Origin: Augochlora pura
Taxonomy: Eukaryota > Arthropoda > Insecta > Hymenoptera > Halictidae
Direction of reading: 5' to 3'
Length of the DNA stretch: 64,000 nucleotides
NCBI RefSeq assembly: GCF_028453695.1
Contig: NC_135781.1
Location: 28,891,640-28,955,639, forward strand
Positions 36,087 through 48,853 of the stretch are shown piece by piece (positions within the stretch are counted from its first letter, which is position 1; each line of letters begins with the position of its first letter). Below the pieces are notes generated by a model. That model had not been told where the DNA came from and searched no databases. It was given only the letters and a program-made list of their open reading frames with translations. The position numbers were made by a program, and so were the translations under genes.

Positions 36087-38431
36087 TATCGGGGTTTCTT
36101 TTCTAGCCGTCCTGTTCCCTCTTGTAGATCCCTCCTACTCCTTCACGGTCCTTTCTCTCGGCGGTGTTGGCGTCCCCTCGTCCTCACAGCCACTTGTTTC
36201 CCAATTTCATTCTCGATCAGGAACCAAGGGACCTCGTGGCGGCGCACACGCGTTTCCACAGTTTCCGATCGATCCGATCGAGCCGGACACGATCGACGAG
36301 CCGCGATCGCGTTAGGTGACCGTGCCGTTCGCTCCGCACGCCATGTTCCCAGTAGACCCACCGTCAATCCTACAGGACGTCCGTTCCTTGAAACGCGTGC
36401 AGTCTCATCGGCGCGAATCACACCGGATTCCTCGAACCACGTCAACCTCACGGAAAGCTGGACACCTCGCACCAGGGACACATCGTGGCAAAATCGGTGC
36501 GCATCTCCGGCGGCGGTGTCAGCCAGTATGCAATAAGAACGTCGATAATCTTCCGAGCGGAGTACGGAATAAAATCGATAGCCGCCAGGCCGTCCGCGAC
36601 GAGAGGAAGCTAATCAACGCCGTGATCGGTTTGTCATCCCACGCGAATATGAAGCAACAACGGTCTCGTAGCAGGCCGAATATCCGTGACCACTCGGAGA
36701 TACCACTCGGAATACCATCGGAGCTCCGATCAACACCCGTACCGACACACTTCACCGTCGTCCTCGTCAACCATGCCACCACCGTCACCGTCACCGTCAC
36801 CGTCGCCGTCGCCGTCACCGTCGCCACTGCCACCGCCGTCGCCGTGAGGAGACACAGTCAACGGTGTGCCGTTGTTGTCAGGATCATTGGTGTCCTGTTC
36901 GCGAGCCACGGGCCAGTCGGTCGTTCCTGGTGCGCAAGCGAACGCTCATTTTCAGTGACACTACGGTTTATCGATCTCGGACGGCGAACGTGGGCGCACT
37001 TCTAAACGATACGACGCGCCGACATGGTTGTCCGCGACGTAGCCCGTTTTCACGCCGTGAACGAGCCCTGATCCCGTACAATTTTTCCACAGGTTCATGC
37101 TTCGAGTCGTCAACGATAATCACCCGTTCAACATTTCACTGACGCGCGGATGGCAATTTTCGAGCTCGCTCGCTTCCGCTTGGTGTTTGAATTTGAATTC
37201 GAATTCGAGAAAAGCCGTCGCAGGTCGGCCCGACGACGGTTTATATTAAAATCGCGGAATTTATTAATCGAACACACAGGTACGACACCCCGTTGATATT
37301 TCACAGGTAATCATCGCGGTATATACGTGTCGCGGTTACCGCGACCACCGTCACTGTGCAATACCGTCGAGACCTGTCTCTCTGCACCGGCGCAGCTTTC
37401 AAGTCGAAGCAAACCAGTGGAACGAACTGTAGCCGTACCGTTCCGTCGACCTCGTGGGGACTCCACCTGGTGGGCAACGCTGCTCGGATATGAAATCGCC
37501 TGTTCTCCGTTTACCATCGGTTGTCCTCGGCAGGTACGTTCACACGATGAAACGCCGTAGAAAGTTCCGTTCCGATGGCACCTTTCGGCCGCGTGGACAC
37601 GCAGATATGCACGCGTGCACGCGAGCGGCCGCCATGGAACGCCTTTTATAATGACAGTCGCTGCAGAACAATTTGGTTTTTCCTCGACAACCGACGGTAA
37701 GAGCCGTACAAATAAGTAGCACAACGTTGCCACTAAAGTAGCGCACGAGGTGATGGAAATGGCGATGCGGCGATAGGGTGAGATTCAGTGCAGGTTTTTC
37801 TGAGATGAGATGGTATTGATACAATTCCGTCGACGTTCTGCGAAACTGTTACCGTTTTCTCCTGCTTCGAATCGTTCAGAGCGTAAACATAGAGGTCAGC
37901 GACTTCTTTCTAAACTTTTTCATGTCTCCGCACTGTTAAACAGGTAGATATCTCGTTTAGGATTCTTCTCTTATTTGAATTCGATGATTGAAAACAATGC
38001 GCAGTACTCGCGGCGCAGTCCAATCTGAAATGAAATTTTCTGATTGAGAAATTTGATAATGGCATATTCCTGTATTGTTATGATAGAATAATCTCGCCTG
38101 TGGTACAACGCGTATACCGCAGTGCATTGAGGAAAAACTGAAACCACAATTGTTGCATAATTGTCTGTTGTCTTCATTCTGTTCTACGTTCCTTCAGCTT
38201 TCAAATGGGTCTTAGCTAGATGAATCGGATTGTGTTGTGGGAAGTCGTTCGAAACCAGAAGAAAGCCGTCGTAATAATGTTAAATGGGATTGACTTTCAC
38301 GTTTTCTCGTGACCGTCACGGTGAACGCAGTCAAGACGTCTTATGGATTGTTTCGTTAATAGGGTAAATATTTAACGACGGATATTTGCAGTTTTCTTCG
38401 TCGATGTTGAACTCGTGTATAACCGTGACGG
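36087..38431. other. 5' flank and probable 5'UTR of the large minus-strand gene; otherwise no gene
   Basis: The first 1.2 kb is rich in CpG, as expected for a promoter region. Frames such as 36316-37005 (plus, 229 codons) and 37311-37733 (minus) are unrecognised and are attributed to high GC. No TATA/initiator pair was clear on the minus strand. Confidence 0.4.
36779..36846. repeat. Hexanucleotide (ACCGTC)n-type tandem repeat
   Basis: About eleven units of ACCGTC/GCCGTC with a few substitutions, upstream of the large gene's start codon. Confidence 0.85.
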
Positions 38432-38468
38432 TTGTGAGTGTAGAACGTAGTTGTAACTACGCTCTCAC
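38432..38468. repeat. Short inverted repeat (hairpin)
   Basis: The arms gtgag and acgtagtt pair with aactacg and ctcac around a 2-nt centre. There is one small mismatch region between the two stem blocks. Confidence 0.5.
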
Positions 38469-38704
38469 GTGGGTTAATCAATATTTAATTTTGTAATACG
38501 CGAGATAACGAGCTTTACGAATTGGGCACGAATTGGCTCCGCCATCTACGACGAGCCGATCAAGTCGCTAGCATATATTAGTCTATATGTTTAACCTGTT
38601 AGCCAATGATTTTGCGACTCATTGCAACATTTCCTTCTCATTGATAATTTTCAGCTAAAAGATCACTTACAGAGGTGATATTGTTACATTGTATTTGTGA
38701 GATG

Positions 38705-39720
38705 CATACTATAAAGTTTATTTATTATTGCACATATCCAATACGGATGATTCTTACCGCTTCTTCTATATAAACAATATAAATTCCAGTCAGAATAATT
38801 CGCTCCGTAAAATCTACGTTTAGCGCTATTCGAGGTAGCGGCAAAACGCTCAAACTGTTCAACGATTTAATTTCATTTACCTCCGCTAGATGTCATTACC
38901 TGTCATTTCGCTTCAAAATTTGAAAATAGCGCCATTAGAACAGTACACGTTTGTATTTTCTCTTTTCTTTCCACGTCTGTTATTAGAGAATGCTTACGAA
39001 TCGTGGAGACATGTAATCTGTGCACTCTTCTATCTCAGGGTCTAATTTATCGATTCCATAGGAAATGTAATTACAAACGAGGTATAGGAGTAGACTGTAC
39101 ATCTAATGTATTATCAGACTGTGATATTGCAGAATATTCTGCAGGGTCGGCAATACAGAATCTCGTATAGAAAAGTGCATTGTGTGAAATATTGCCATGT
39201 CTATACTGATTTTTTGTCTTTTGGCTAACAGTTTGCGCAATTTTCCACAGATCACCAAAGTCAGCTACAATTTTTCTCCACAAGAGGCGCTGTTATCGAC
39301 CAGTCAAATCTGTGTTACATTTGTCAGGTCAGAAGTGTTGTTAGCAACTGGTAAATAATTTGTATTTGTACGTAGTTTCTATTTTTTATTGCTTCTTTAT
39401 GTTTACTTTTTATGCATGCAAAACCACAGCGACAGATTCTTTTCAGCTATACACATAGATATTAATATAATTTTAATATGCATATCGATATGTATAATTC
39501 CTCAGATTTTAAGCAGAAATAGCACGTGTTGCCATCTAGCGGAAGAAAAGTAGAGTAAATGGTTGAACAGTTTCAGCGTTCCGCCAGCACTACGTATGGC
39601 GCTACATGTAGGTTTTACAGAGCAAATGATTCGTGCCAGAATTTACATTACATCTTACGGAAAAAGCGGCAAGAATCATCTGATATTATACTTGCAACAG
39701 TAAATAAAATGATTTTATTC
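38705..39720. mobile_element. Inverted-repeat element, arms about 220 bp, no coding capacity
   Basis: The left arm (about 38705-38930) and right arm (about 39490-39720) are reverse complements with clear blocks: gatgattctt-ccgctt, tagcg-ta-tcg, cgct-aaactgttcaac and ttccgctagatg. The spacer is about 560 bp and contains another partial copy of the core at about 39225-39295. The core matches the centre of the fold-back element at 21.8-21.95 kb. No transposase was seen. Confidence 0.65.
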
Positions 39721-42700
39721 ATTAGATATTTTTGAGTCTTACGTGAAATCTAAACAGTCGTATTTCATGATGTAATTTATCTCAGATCGTAGAAACGTTC
39801 AAATTTATTTAATAAATCGATAAATATCGACTGATCTCATTCAGTAAAAGATTATTGCATTTTATAGGATAAAATGCATCGTGTTAGGCCACTCCTCTCA
39901 TGGATTATTCAACAATCTACATTCGTTCTTAATCATGTCTTTAATTAGGCAAATAATGCCCATTAACTACGTCACGTCGATCGTATCTCCGTTAGTGTGC
40001 AATAGAACGTTCGAAAACGAGCATTTAAATGCCGCGACGCATTCGGGCTGTGCATTCAGGCAGCAGTATCAAAAATTCGCTGACAACAGTCCCTCCCTCG
40101 CAATAAGGTTGAACTGTCGAACGTTTTCCAGATCGGAAAACGAAAAGGTGTATTCCCATCTGGACTGCTCAACCGTTGTAGGAGCCCGGTGCCTCGACTT
40201 TGCTTCTATCTGTCGAGATTTCACCGGCTACGTGATCCGGTTGCGAACGGCTTCTCATGTGCGAAACGTCTGCATCCGAAGTTGCAACCATTGCCTGAGG
40301 GCATCTCTACGCGAGAGCTAGCTATTATAATTGATTCGGGAAGAATAGAAACTAAATAAAAAATTGAAAAATGCTAATCACTAAAACAGCAGCCAATTCA
40401 GACACGTAAGAAATTACAAAAGTTGATGAAAACACTGTAGTTCCTTGGCATTGTAAAAACACACGATTTCAATTTCACCGTCGACGATTTATTGTCTAAA
40501 GTATTGATAAAGATTCGGTAAAGTTCATCGGTTCGGTTCTATTGATTCAAGCGTCAGTTTACAACAAACATTCTGAAACTGTTTTTTGTGGGAATCGGCG
40601 AGTGTTCCCGTTTTTTTTTCTTTTAAACAATTTTGAAAGCACAGAGAATGATGAATTAAATCCGCTTTATATCTCTACGCGTGCTACAACATATTTCAAT
40701 TTGAGCAAAATCTCGACCGTCGGGGATAAAAGTGATCGATGCGACACGGAATGGTCGAAATATAAAGTTTGGACAATAGAACGTCCGAATAATAAGACCT
40801 CGCTATATAGCGCGAGCCGAAGCTGGGCTGGAATAGAATTTTCATCGCTGGTTGAAATGGTTCTCCGCACTTGTCCGCGTGATCGACTATCAGTCGATCG
40901 TGAGTCAGGGCGATATTTAAAAGTCGTTCGAGTAACGGCGATTCTTCTAAATACGCCGCGAGAATGTGCATTCTGTCGTGTCAGGTGGGTTCCTCGTTAA
41001 CAACGATTTTTCTTTCTAACGGGTGCAGTAACCATGTATAATTTAATTACACCTGCATCAGGAACTACTTTGCTGCAGAATCAGAAGCGAGTCCGTAATT
41101 AATTTGAGCATCCTTGTGGCTGCGAGCTTACGGCATTCTCGAGAACAGCTCATAAAATTGGCCAACATCCGCGGACCTAGCAGAAGTATTACGTATTATC
41201 TTTAGAGTATTCATACTGCGTACTGTTTGTGTTCATTTCAGTCCGGTTTGCTGTTCCGCGTTTACAGCAAGGGGCATAAATTCTCACGTTACAGCGCTGC
41301 GCGCATTATAGAATTTCACGTTCGTATTGTTAAACGTTCCACGATAGGAAATCTTTACGGTAGCCTGACCATTCGATCAACTAATACGAGAATCATTAGA
41401 TATCGAAATTTCACCTGCGAATTCGATAACGAAACGCAGAATTAAAACATTCATCCTTTTATCTAATTTCAATATTAATCGTAGCAAACACATCAGGATT
41501 GACGATATCTCGTTGATATTTTATTTTTTGAATAATAAAAAATGTTAATCTTCAATAAACATTCGAATGGAAATATGTCTATTTCATCGGTTCGAGTTTC
41601 GATGTCATTGGTAACAAGGGGTTAGGAGAATTACCTTTGGTTCTGATATGTTTAGTAAAGCCGCTGCGCGTGTTAGGTTTACGATCTCTCGATAAATTGG
41701 CACGAAATCACCGTACGGCTAGAATATGATGCACAAAATCGCGTAAAGTACGATTCAACTATGATAATATTGCTGATAAAAATTCCGGCCGCGTCGCTGC
41801 CGTGCAGAAAATTCACATAAAGTCGGAAAATTTATGGCGCCGGTGTTTGGGAACGAGGTAATAATATCGGCTAAGTTTCGAACATTTGATTGGGCCGGCG
41901 GGATCACGTTCGTTTTGAGTTATGTCTATGACATTGTATTCGTTCTCTGTGCTCCATTCGAAACGGGATTCCAAAATGCGATTTAATCTGTCGTCTCTCA
42001 GTCTCTTCTCAGCGAAAATTCATTCGTTTTTTCTGTTCGTAGATATTCCAGGTGTGTACGATGTTTGATTTCTGTCTGTATAACAAAATGTATTTGTTCA
42101 ACAAAGAGAAATTTGTTCAACATTGTTAGTGAAATAAAATTGACTATTTTAGAGTGTAAAATAATTTGCATCTTTGCATATTACGTCTGCTGGTATCTTC
42201 AAGATACAACAATTTTGTCAATACATTTCTACACTAAATTTTATTTAAATTGTTCAATATGTGCTGGTAGAAAATAAAATTGATTAAATTATGTTATTAT
42301 TAAATATGTGAACTCCAGAACTTTGCTTTATCTTTCGCCTAATATTCAAAGAAGCTTTCGCATTTGTCTCATGGGAATATTTATATCGATAAAAGAAACT
42401 TCGACTTCTGAAGCAACGTTAATTAAATCTTTTATTAGCAAGAACCTCCAAAAGTTCGTCAACAGGGCACCGTGGTTGGCTTCCCTGCCCTAAATCAGCA
42501 GAGATATTTCACGATATCTCGTAAGGGCGGCCAAGTACGAATATTCGTTCCCCCGGACAATAATTCAGTCAGAGGAAATTGTACAGGAGTACTTTGATCA
42601 TACTCATTGTCTGGGTCCGCTCGAGGGGGGCGGTATCATGGCGTGCGGGAGGGTAACGAATTGTCTCGTTGATCGAAAACGGTGTACTATATAAAGCTGT

Positions 42701-44888
42701 CCCTGGACAATAAACCGGTTTCTCCTGGAAAATATTTCCCGACATTGTCGGGCACTCGTAACAAAGAGTTCGCCCGATAAACCGGCGCCCGGGGGTGGCG
42801 TGGGTGGCCGTGAAAATAAGGAATGGGGGGTGACACGGAGGGCAGGGTTACGGATACGGGGTGCAGCATTACTATCCTGATAATGGAGTAGCGGTCAATG
42901 GGGCGATAGATCGCGCCATGGAGACGGCGCTGTAACACGCGCGAGAGCCGAGCAAGCTCTCCAGGGAACTGCTCAACCCCTTTGCCAGGTTGCCGTCTTC
43001 CTGCTTGCCTGCCACTTCCAGCCCGGGCCATAGCCAGGACCGTTTCGGCTGCTGTCTTACTCGCGGCTATATCCGCTGGCCCTTTTCCTGATGTCACCCG
43101 TCGATCCTTATCGGCCGCGAACACATTCCCACGACCAACCGTAACAATGCCCGCCCCCCAGAATGTAACTGCAAACATCTCGCCGAATATCACCGGTCCG
43201 CCAAATCTTTTTCGGCTCCCTTATCAACGCGTTCGAAGACCTTCGGTTTTCTCGCGTACACCTTCCCCGCTCTAAACCCATTCGTTTCCAAGATATATAA
43301 ATCTTCCTTTAAACGAAACACTACCCTTTTACAAATCTTTCTGTACCTGTTTTCAAGGCGAATAAATGTAATTTTGTATATTTAAAAAAAATTGCTTCTG
43401 TGATTATTGTGAAAATTGAACGAAGGCGGTCGGGCAATAGGTTTTGATAAAACAAGAGGCTATATTTAGAGGTGCTATATTTTAGGTTACTTTTAAGAAA
43501 TCTGTTCTAAACACCTTTTCTCTTTCTTCTAAATAACTAATTAAACAACATTAAGTAAAGAGTAAAAAATAAATCCTTTCTTGTCTATAGATACGCGTTA
43601 AAGCCATGGAAAATTTGAAAGCTTTAAATAATGTCATATATTTGCAACTCGTCGAGATTATTAGAGGAAACAAGAACGGTGTCGTCGTCTCGCAGTAGTT
43701 GCAGTGAATTTTTACTTTGCACAAAGATCCGCAGTCTAATGGCGACACGTTTGAAGTTTTCACAAGAATTAAATTCCATGGTGAAAAGTGTTTTTCTCGC
43801 GGTTGTCGTGTATAGAAGCGCGTGTGTTACAAAGGGCGAATATAATTTGCAAAAGGATGAACTTTGAGTGGAAAATCTGTGCCAGGATGACGACGATGAC
43901 AGGCGTCAGATTCGTTAGATGGATCGCTGAAGTGTTGCAACTGCATCGCGCATTTTGATGCATTGGAACGTGCAAGTTTCTGATATGTGAGAAGACGTGT
44001 GCTGGTAAGAATTTGAATTCGGATATTGTAATATGTTTAGAAAGGGGAAGCTTCCGGTCGATGTTCAACGCGATATGTGACCGCAAACGCTTCGCTGAAT
44101 TTTACTAGTAAAATTTTCAACTTTCTTTTTAACACATTCCTATTCGAGAGTCTCAGGGTTTCTTGCTGGAACGACTGACAGTTTTCAGATTGGCTAGATT
44201 GATCACTGTTTCAACTTCTCTTTAGAAATGTTGCTACCAGGCTGCGGCTTACAATTGACGTACGCGAATTGTAAGAACGGAAGTATGTTAGTAGAATGTT
44301 GAAATAGTTAACACTCGGTTGACCATGAATATAAATATTGGTATTTGACTATCTGGTTTCCGATAATTAATTTTTAATTCCCACACGTTTTATTTAGGCT
44401 TATTGAAAAATTCAGTGTTTGGAAATTACCTTAAAAATATGTTAAAAAATACATCGAACGAATTGGTTTATCAAGTTATAAATAAGCATCAGTGTGCTGA
44501 GCTATATTTTACTCAAAGGGGTTCCTCGTTTGTCCGTTAATTAACAAAGGAACTTTCCGGCAAAACATTGTCTTGTAAACTCTACCATTTCTAAAGTAAT
44601 AATTAGAAAATTACTATATTGAAAGCAACGATGAAAGTATTCAACAAAAAGTGGAGAAAAAAAAGTTTCCAGTTCATAACGTTTATTGCAACCTCTTGAG
44701 GAGTATTTGAGATACTTTTAATAACGGAGAAGATAACAGTAAAGATATAAGCCACCACGTACTTCCGCCTTTTATTAGGGGATGAGCAAAGCTCGAGACT
44801 TCTGCCAGTAAACTGTTACGAATTATTACTAGATTACGGGAATTCGTATAAATTCTGTGCATAAATTATTTAGAAATATCATGGCGAG
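39721..44888. other. Long intergenic stretch, no gene supported
   Basis: Plus-strand frames at 39881-40321 (146 codons) and 40542-41000 (152 codons) show no recognisable domain. Between 42.5 and 43.3 kb the DNA is GC- and CpG-rich. It carries a TATATAAAG at 42688-42696 and several CCGGACAATAA-like motifs, so it could be a regulatory island. The 168-codon minus frame across it (43193-42687) is unrecognised. Confidence 0.4.
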
Positions 44889-44924
44889 GTAAAAATTCCT
44901 TTTTTAAAAAAAAAGGAATTTTAC
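44889..44924. repeat. Near-perfect palindrome with A/T core
   Basis: gtaaaa-attcctttttt is followed almost directly by its reverse complement, giving arms of about 16 bp with one unpaired base. It could extrude as a cruciform or fold in RNA. Confidence 0.7.
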
Positions 44925-45133
44925 AGTCAAAATTTGATTTTTGTCAAAAGACTTTGTCAATGATGATGCTATTAAAAATGAACTCTTACATTTTATTTTG
45001 TAATAATAAACTCTAGAGCAGTTACTAAATTGTACCAAGATAAATTGTAGATTTACTATTGATGCTATAGAAAAATTGATTGACAAATTTTTAATATCCG
45101 GCAACAATTTTCACGTGAAATATTCTATTCTAT

Positions 45134-45262
45134 TTTATAGCATATTGTCATATATTATATTTTATAGCATATTGTCATATATTATATTTTTATTTTATTT
45201 TCTAGTATATTGTCATACGCTATATTTTATTTTATGGCATACTGTCACATACTATATTCTAA
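45134..45262. repeat. AT-rich minisatellite, about four copies
   Basis: Variants of ttttatagcatattgtcata recur at about 32-45-bp spacing. The first two copies are nearly identical and the later two are diverged. Confidence 0.75.
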
Positions 45263-45894
45263 AGTACACCCTCGCACGATAAATTAAAGACTGAGCAGCC
45301 AAATATCAATAAACACCCGAGTCTCGTATGGAAAAATTCGCAGGCAAAGTAACGTTAAGATCTGGCAAAGTGCATTTATGAAAATTGTCACAATTTCTAT
45401 TAGACGTCGAAATCGTTCGGCTGCGATACGAAGAGAAACCTGAAAAGACATTGGTAAGATCGAAATAAATGGTCTCCACGATAGAAGATGGAGGAGCGAC
45501 ATTAACGTGATGGAGGTAGTATTCGTCGTATTTTTATTCTGATGTTGGGCTCACGTTCAATCGTAAAAGGTGGAAGGACAAGGAGGGATGATGGGGGAAT
45601 GCTGCAGACTTAAAGCTGTTTCAGTCTACCGATTGCTAAAAAGAGAAAATAAAACCGCGCTGTTTCTTTAATAGTTCAAGTGTACGGTACTACATGCTGC
45701 CGCATGCGGTCCAACTTGTTTGATCAAGTGCGCGTAATAATTTCGAATCGAAGGGAAATGCCCCCTTTACCATGCTGGAATCAATATCATATTCAACTTG
45801 TCGATATTGGCTAATCATCCGGATACGAAGTCGGCGGACGCAATGGAATAAAAGTATTCGTCTCTAACATTCGACGCTGAAACTGTATTTTCTC

Positions 45895-46120
45895 TTTAAC
45901 GCTAGGTTTACGGAGTAATAAAAGCAGCCGTTTTACATTTGTTTATGAAAGTAACGATTTATTCTAATTATTAATGTAATCGATAAATAAATAAATATAA
46001 ATAATTATAGTAAATATAATCGATAAATAAGCAATAAATTTATCTTTAACATCTGAATAATAGTACGTTAACAAATCAGTGATCCGTCATTTTGACGGAT
46101 TCCGTAAATCTAGTGTTAAA
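45895..46120. mobile_element. Short terminal-inverted-repeat element (MITE), 226 bp
   Basis: The left end tttaacgctaggtttacgga (45895-45914) matches the reverse complement of the right end (46101-46120) at 18 of 20 positions. Just inside the right end is the palindrome atccgtca-ttt-tgacggat (46082-46100). There is no coding capacity. A related element lies at 48.6 kb. Confidence 0.65.
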
Positions 46121-48609
46121 TCGCGTAAAATAATATCGAACGAGCTATACAAGTTTACGCTGGTATTTAGTTTGCATTCGGACAACAATTTGAAAATTTA
46201 TCGAATGGGTTAAGCGATTGAGAATCGCCGTGGTTTCGTAATCAATTTTAAAACCGACATCCAGTTGAATAGAATCGGTGAACGGATTTCTAAAGAACAC
46301 AATTAAGTAGTTTAAACCGAAGCAGTTGCTCGAGTTAATTACATGGAGATATTTGTTTGCTCGAAATTTCTTGAAATCCAGAAAGATAAATGGATCTCTC
46401 ATGCATCCGCAATCTTAGAATTGCTTCTTGGAAATGTGCTGCGTGTTCAGCGGAGGCTTTTCATCAAACAACGTGCTCGCAACTCCAAAGCTGTTTAGCG
46501 GTCCACCGTAATTTACCTTGGATTTTTGAAACCCTGATTATGTAGGTAATTAGATTGTCGGCCGGGCGTTCACTTAAAAGGTGTCCGCAAAACACCGAAT
46601 AATTCCGTTCCTACCGGCTTAATCAAACGCTTAAAACCATTGCTTTTGCATTACTTTCGTCACGATGTGTTTCCTTGAAATATTTCAGCTAGATTTATTA
46701 CAATCTCTTGTTTAATGTCGGGTAATTATACATATTAATAAATCTGTTTGAGTTTTATTCTTAAAAATGTAAACGTGGTAGAAATATTAATAATTTTACT
46801 ATAAAATCAGTTAACATTAATATTGTGATAGCTTGTAAATTTATAGGTAGCAGATTTTTTATTCTGCAATTGTTAAAGTTACGAAAATGAATTTACAGAA
46901 GCGTTGAATTTACCGTAGTAAAAGAAGGAACGAACGGACTCAATCTTTTAGTTTAATTAGACGCTCCTCACTGTTTCCATGGAATTCCACTTTGTTTTCG
47001 ATAACCACAAACCACTCAAATCCGATGGACTCTTTTACCAGAAGCGAAGTGTATTACATCGCGAAGTGAATAGATTCGGGATTTTTATACAGGCATAGTC
47101 GTCTGTAGACCAATTTTCCGGAAATTCGAATTCGAAAACGAGATGCATCTTCATTCCATTAGATCTGTTGGCTTTCGAAAAAGGGAAAAATCACAGTTTT
47201 TCATCAATCTTTCGCTTGGAAAGAACTTTAATCAATTAAGCGTGCGCAAAAATCGCGATCTAATGATTACGATCTTATTGAAATGATTACGATCTTATTG
47301 AAATGATCACGAAACGCTTAATAATGACAAAAATTGTACAAGCGTCGTTGTTAAGAAATTTATATTTTACACGGAAATTCGAAAAATGACGGCACTCGAG
47401 TGCTTGGCTTTTTTTGCGAACGAAATATTGGAACGCCAAGCGAACGTTTGATATTTCGTTCCGTGTTCCTCTCGTTTATGAATCCAGAAGTAGCGCCGAT
47501 ACTTCTGCACGGCGGTGTATGTTTGGCAACGCTTAATTTTTTATTTATAAGCTGTTTTTTGTTCGTCGCAAGAAGTACCGGGAACGCCTGAAAAGGGGGA
47601 ACCACTTTGCAGAGGGGTGCATTTCTTGGCCTACTAGCCTACTTACCACTGCTCCCACCACTATGATTGTCGCACACACGTACAGAGGATACGCTGGCAG
47701 GCTGAACACCGTTTCAAAAACTTGCCGTGCCTTTACAACAAATTTTCAAAGCGCACTTTTCATTCGCCACGCTCCCGTTTACAAGTCGCGTGTCCTCTTT
47801 CAGCCAGTTACCTGTTTTTCACGATTATGCCCGCCGTGACGCGAAACGTCGCTATTTTGATATATGTTTTTTATTAAATTACACGCAACGTTTCGTACGA
47901 GTGTCGCGTTTAAAGGAAATACGAAAACAATCGGAACAGTCGCGGTATAATTAAAGTAACCTACCTATCCCAGAGAGATTGCAACGGCAAACTGGTTAAA
48001 ACAACACGGTCGCACATTAATTATCCCACATCGTCGCGTGCCAAATTTTTAGACTATTTCGTTAACATTAAACGCAATTATCTGTATTGACTTTAATTAC
48101 GTGCAATAACCGCGGAAGAAGCAGCGGGAGCGAGAGTTTCATTAAAACGCGAGTCGCCTGTTTTACACGCGTTAAATATACTTGGTTCATTTGCGCGTAA
48201 TATTTAGACGGCAACAGCACTTGTGAATCATGTCTAACGAGACCATATGGAACATTTGGGCAGTTCATATAAAATAATGACGACCAGGACCGCACGGTTT
48301 ACACGCATCGCTGCTATAGAATAAAACAATGGAGCAATTAGCGAGGAGCGGGGCGGGCACGGCGCGTGCAATTTATTCATTTTTGCCAGCATCATGTCAC
48401 CGAACATAATGCTCGGTGAAATCGAGAGCCCGGTTCCTCCGACTTCTCGTTGTTGCTTGTTCGAACAGAGTCGATCAGCTCGTAGCGTTTTCTCACGCGA
48501 ACAACCGGGCCCCTAATTGCTGTCCATTTTTAATTACAGTACGCGGTGAAAAGGTGGAGTACGCGAAACGGAAGAAGCTGAAAATATCCTCGTGCTATTT
48601 TAATTATTA
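46121..48609. other. Intergenic, no gene recognised
   Basis: Only frames below 90 codons with no known domains. Contains the 20-bp tandem repeat listed separately. Confidence 0.45.
47262..47312. repeat. 20-bp tandem repeat, 2.5 copies
   Basis: aaatgattacgatcttattg occurs twice in direct succession, followed by a partial third copy. Confidence 0.85.
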
Positions 48610-48853
48610 TTAACACTAGATTGCCTAAGCAAGTCATTTTGACTGCTTTTCAATTTCAATTAGAAAAATAATTATGTAAATAATGACACAGCTTCTTATA
48701 ATTTTGTGACTTTTTCTGCAACATATAAATGCGTTTATTAATCATTGTTGTTGCCCCCCCTCCTTCATTTCCGGTATATATATGTGTGTTATACCTATAT
48801 TGCCGAAGGCAGTCATTTTCCCGGTTTCAAGCTCCCGTCTTTCTAGCGTTAAA
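48610..48853. mobile_element. Second MITE of the 45.9-kb family, about 244 bp
   Basis: The ends ttaacactaga and tctagcgttaa are inverted repeats matching those at 45895-46120. The interior keeps two copies of a gtcatttt motif near the ends (agtcattttgact and cagtcattttccc). The rest is diverged and AT-rich. Confidence 0.5.

Noticed and set aside
42687..43193. 168-codon minus-strand frame in a GC-rich island
   Set aside because: No recognisable domain. The island's GC content explains the lack of stops.
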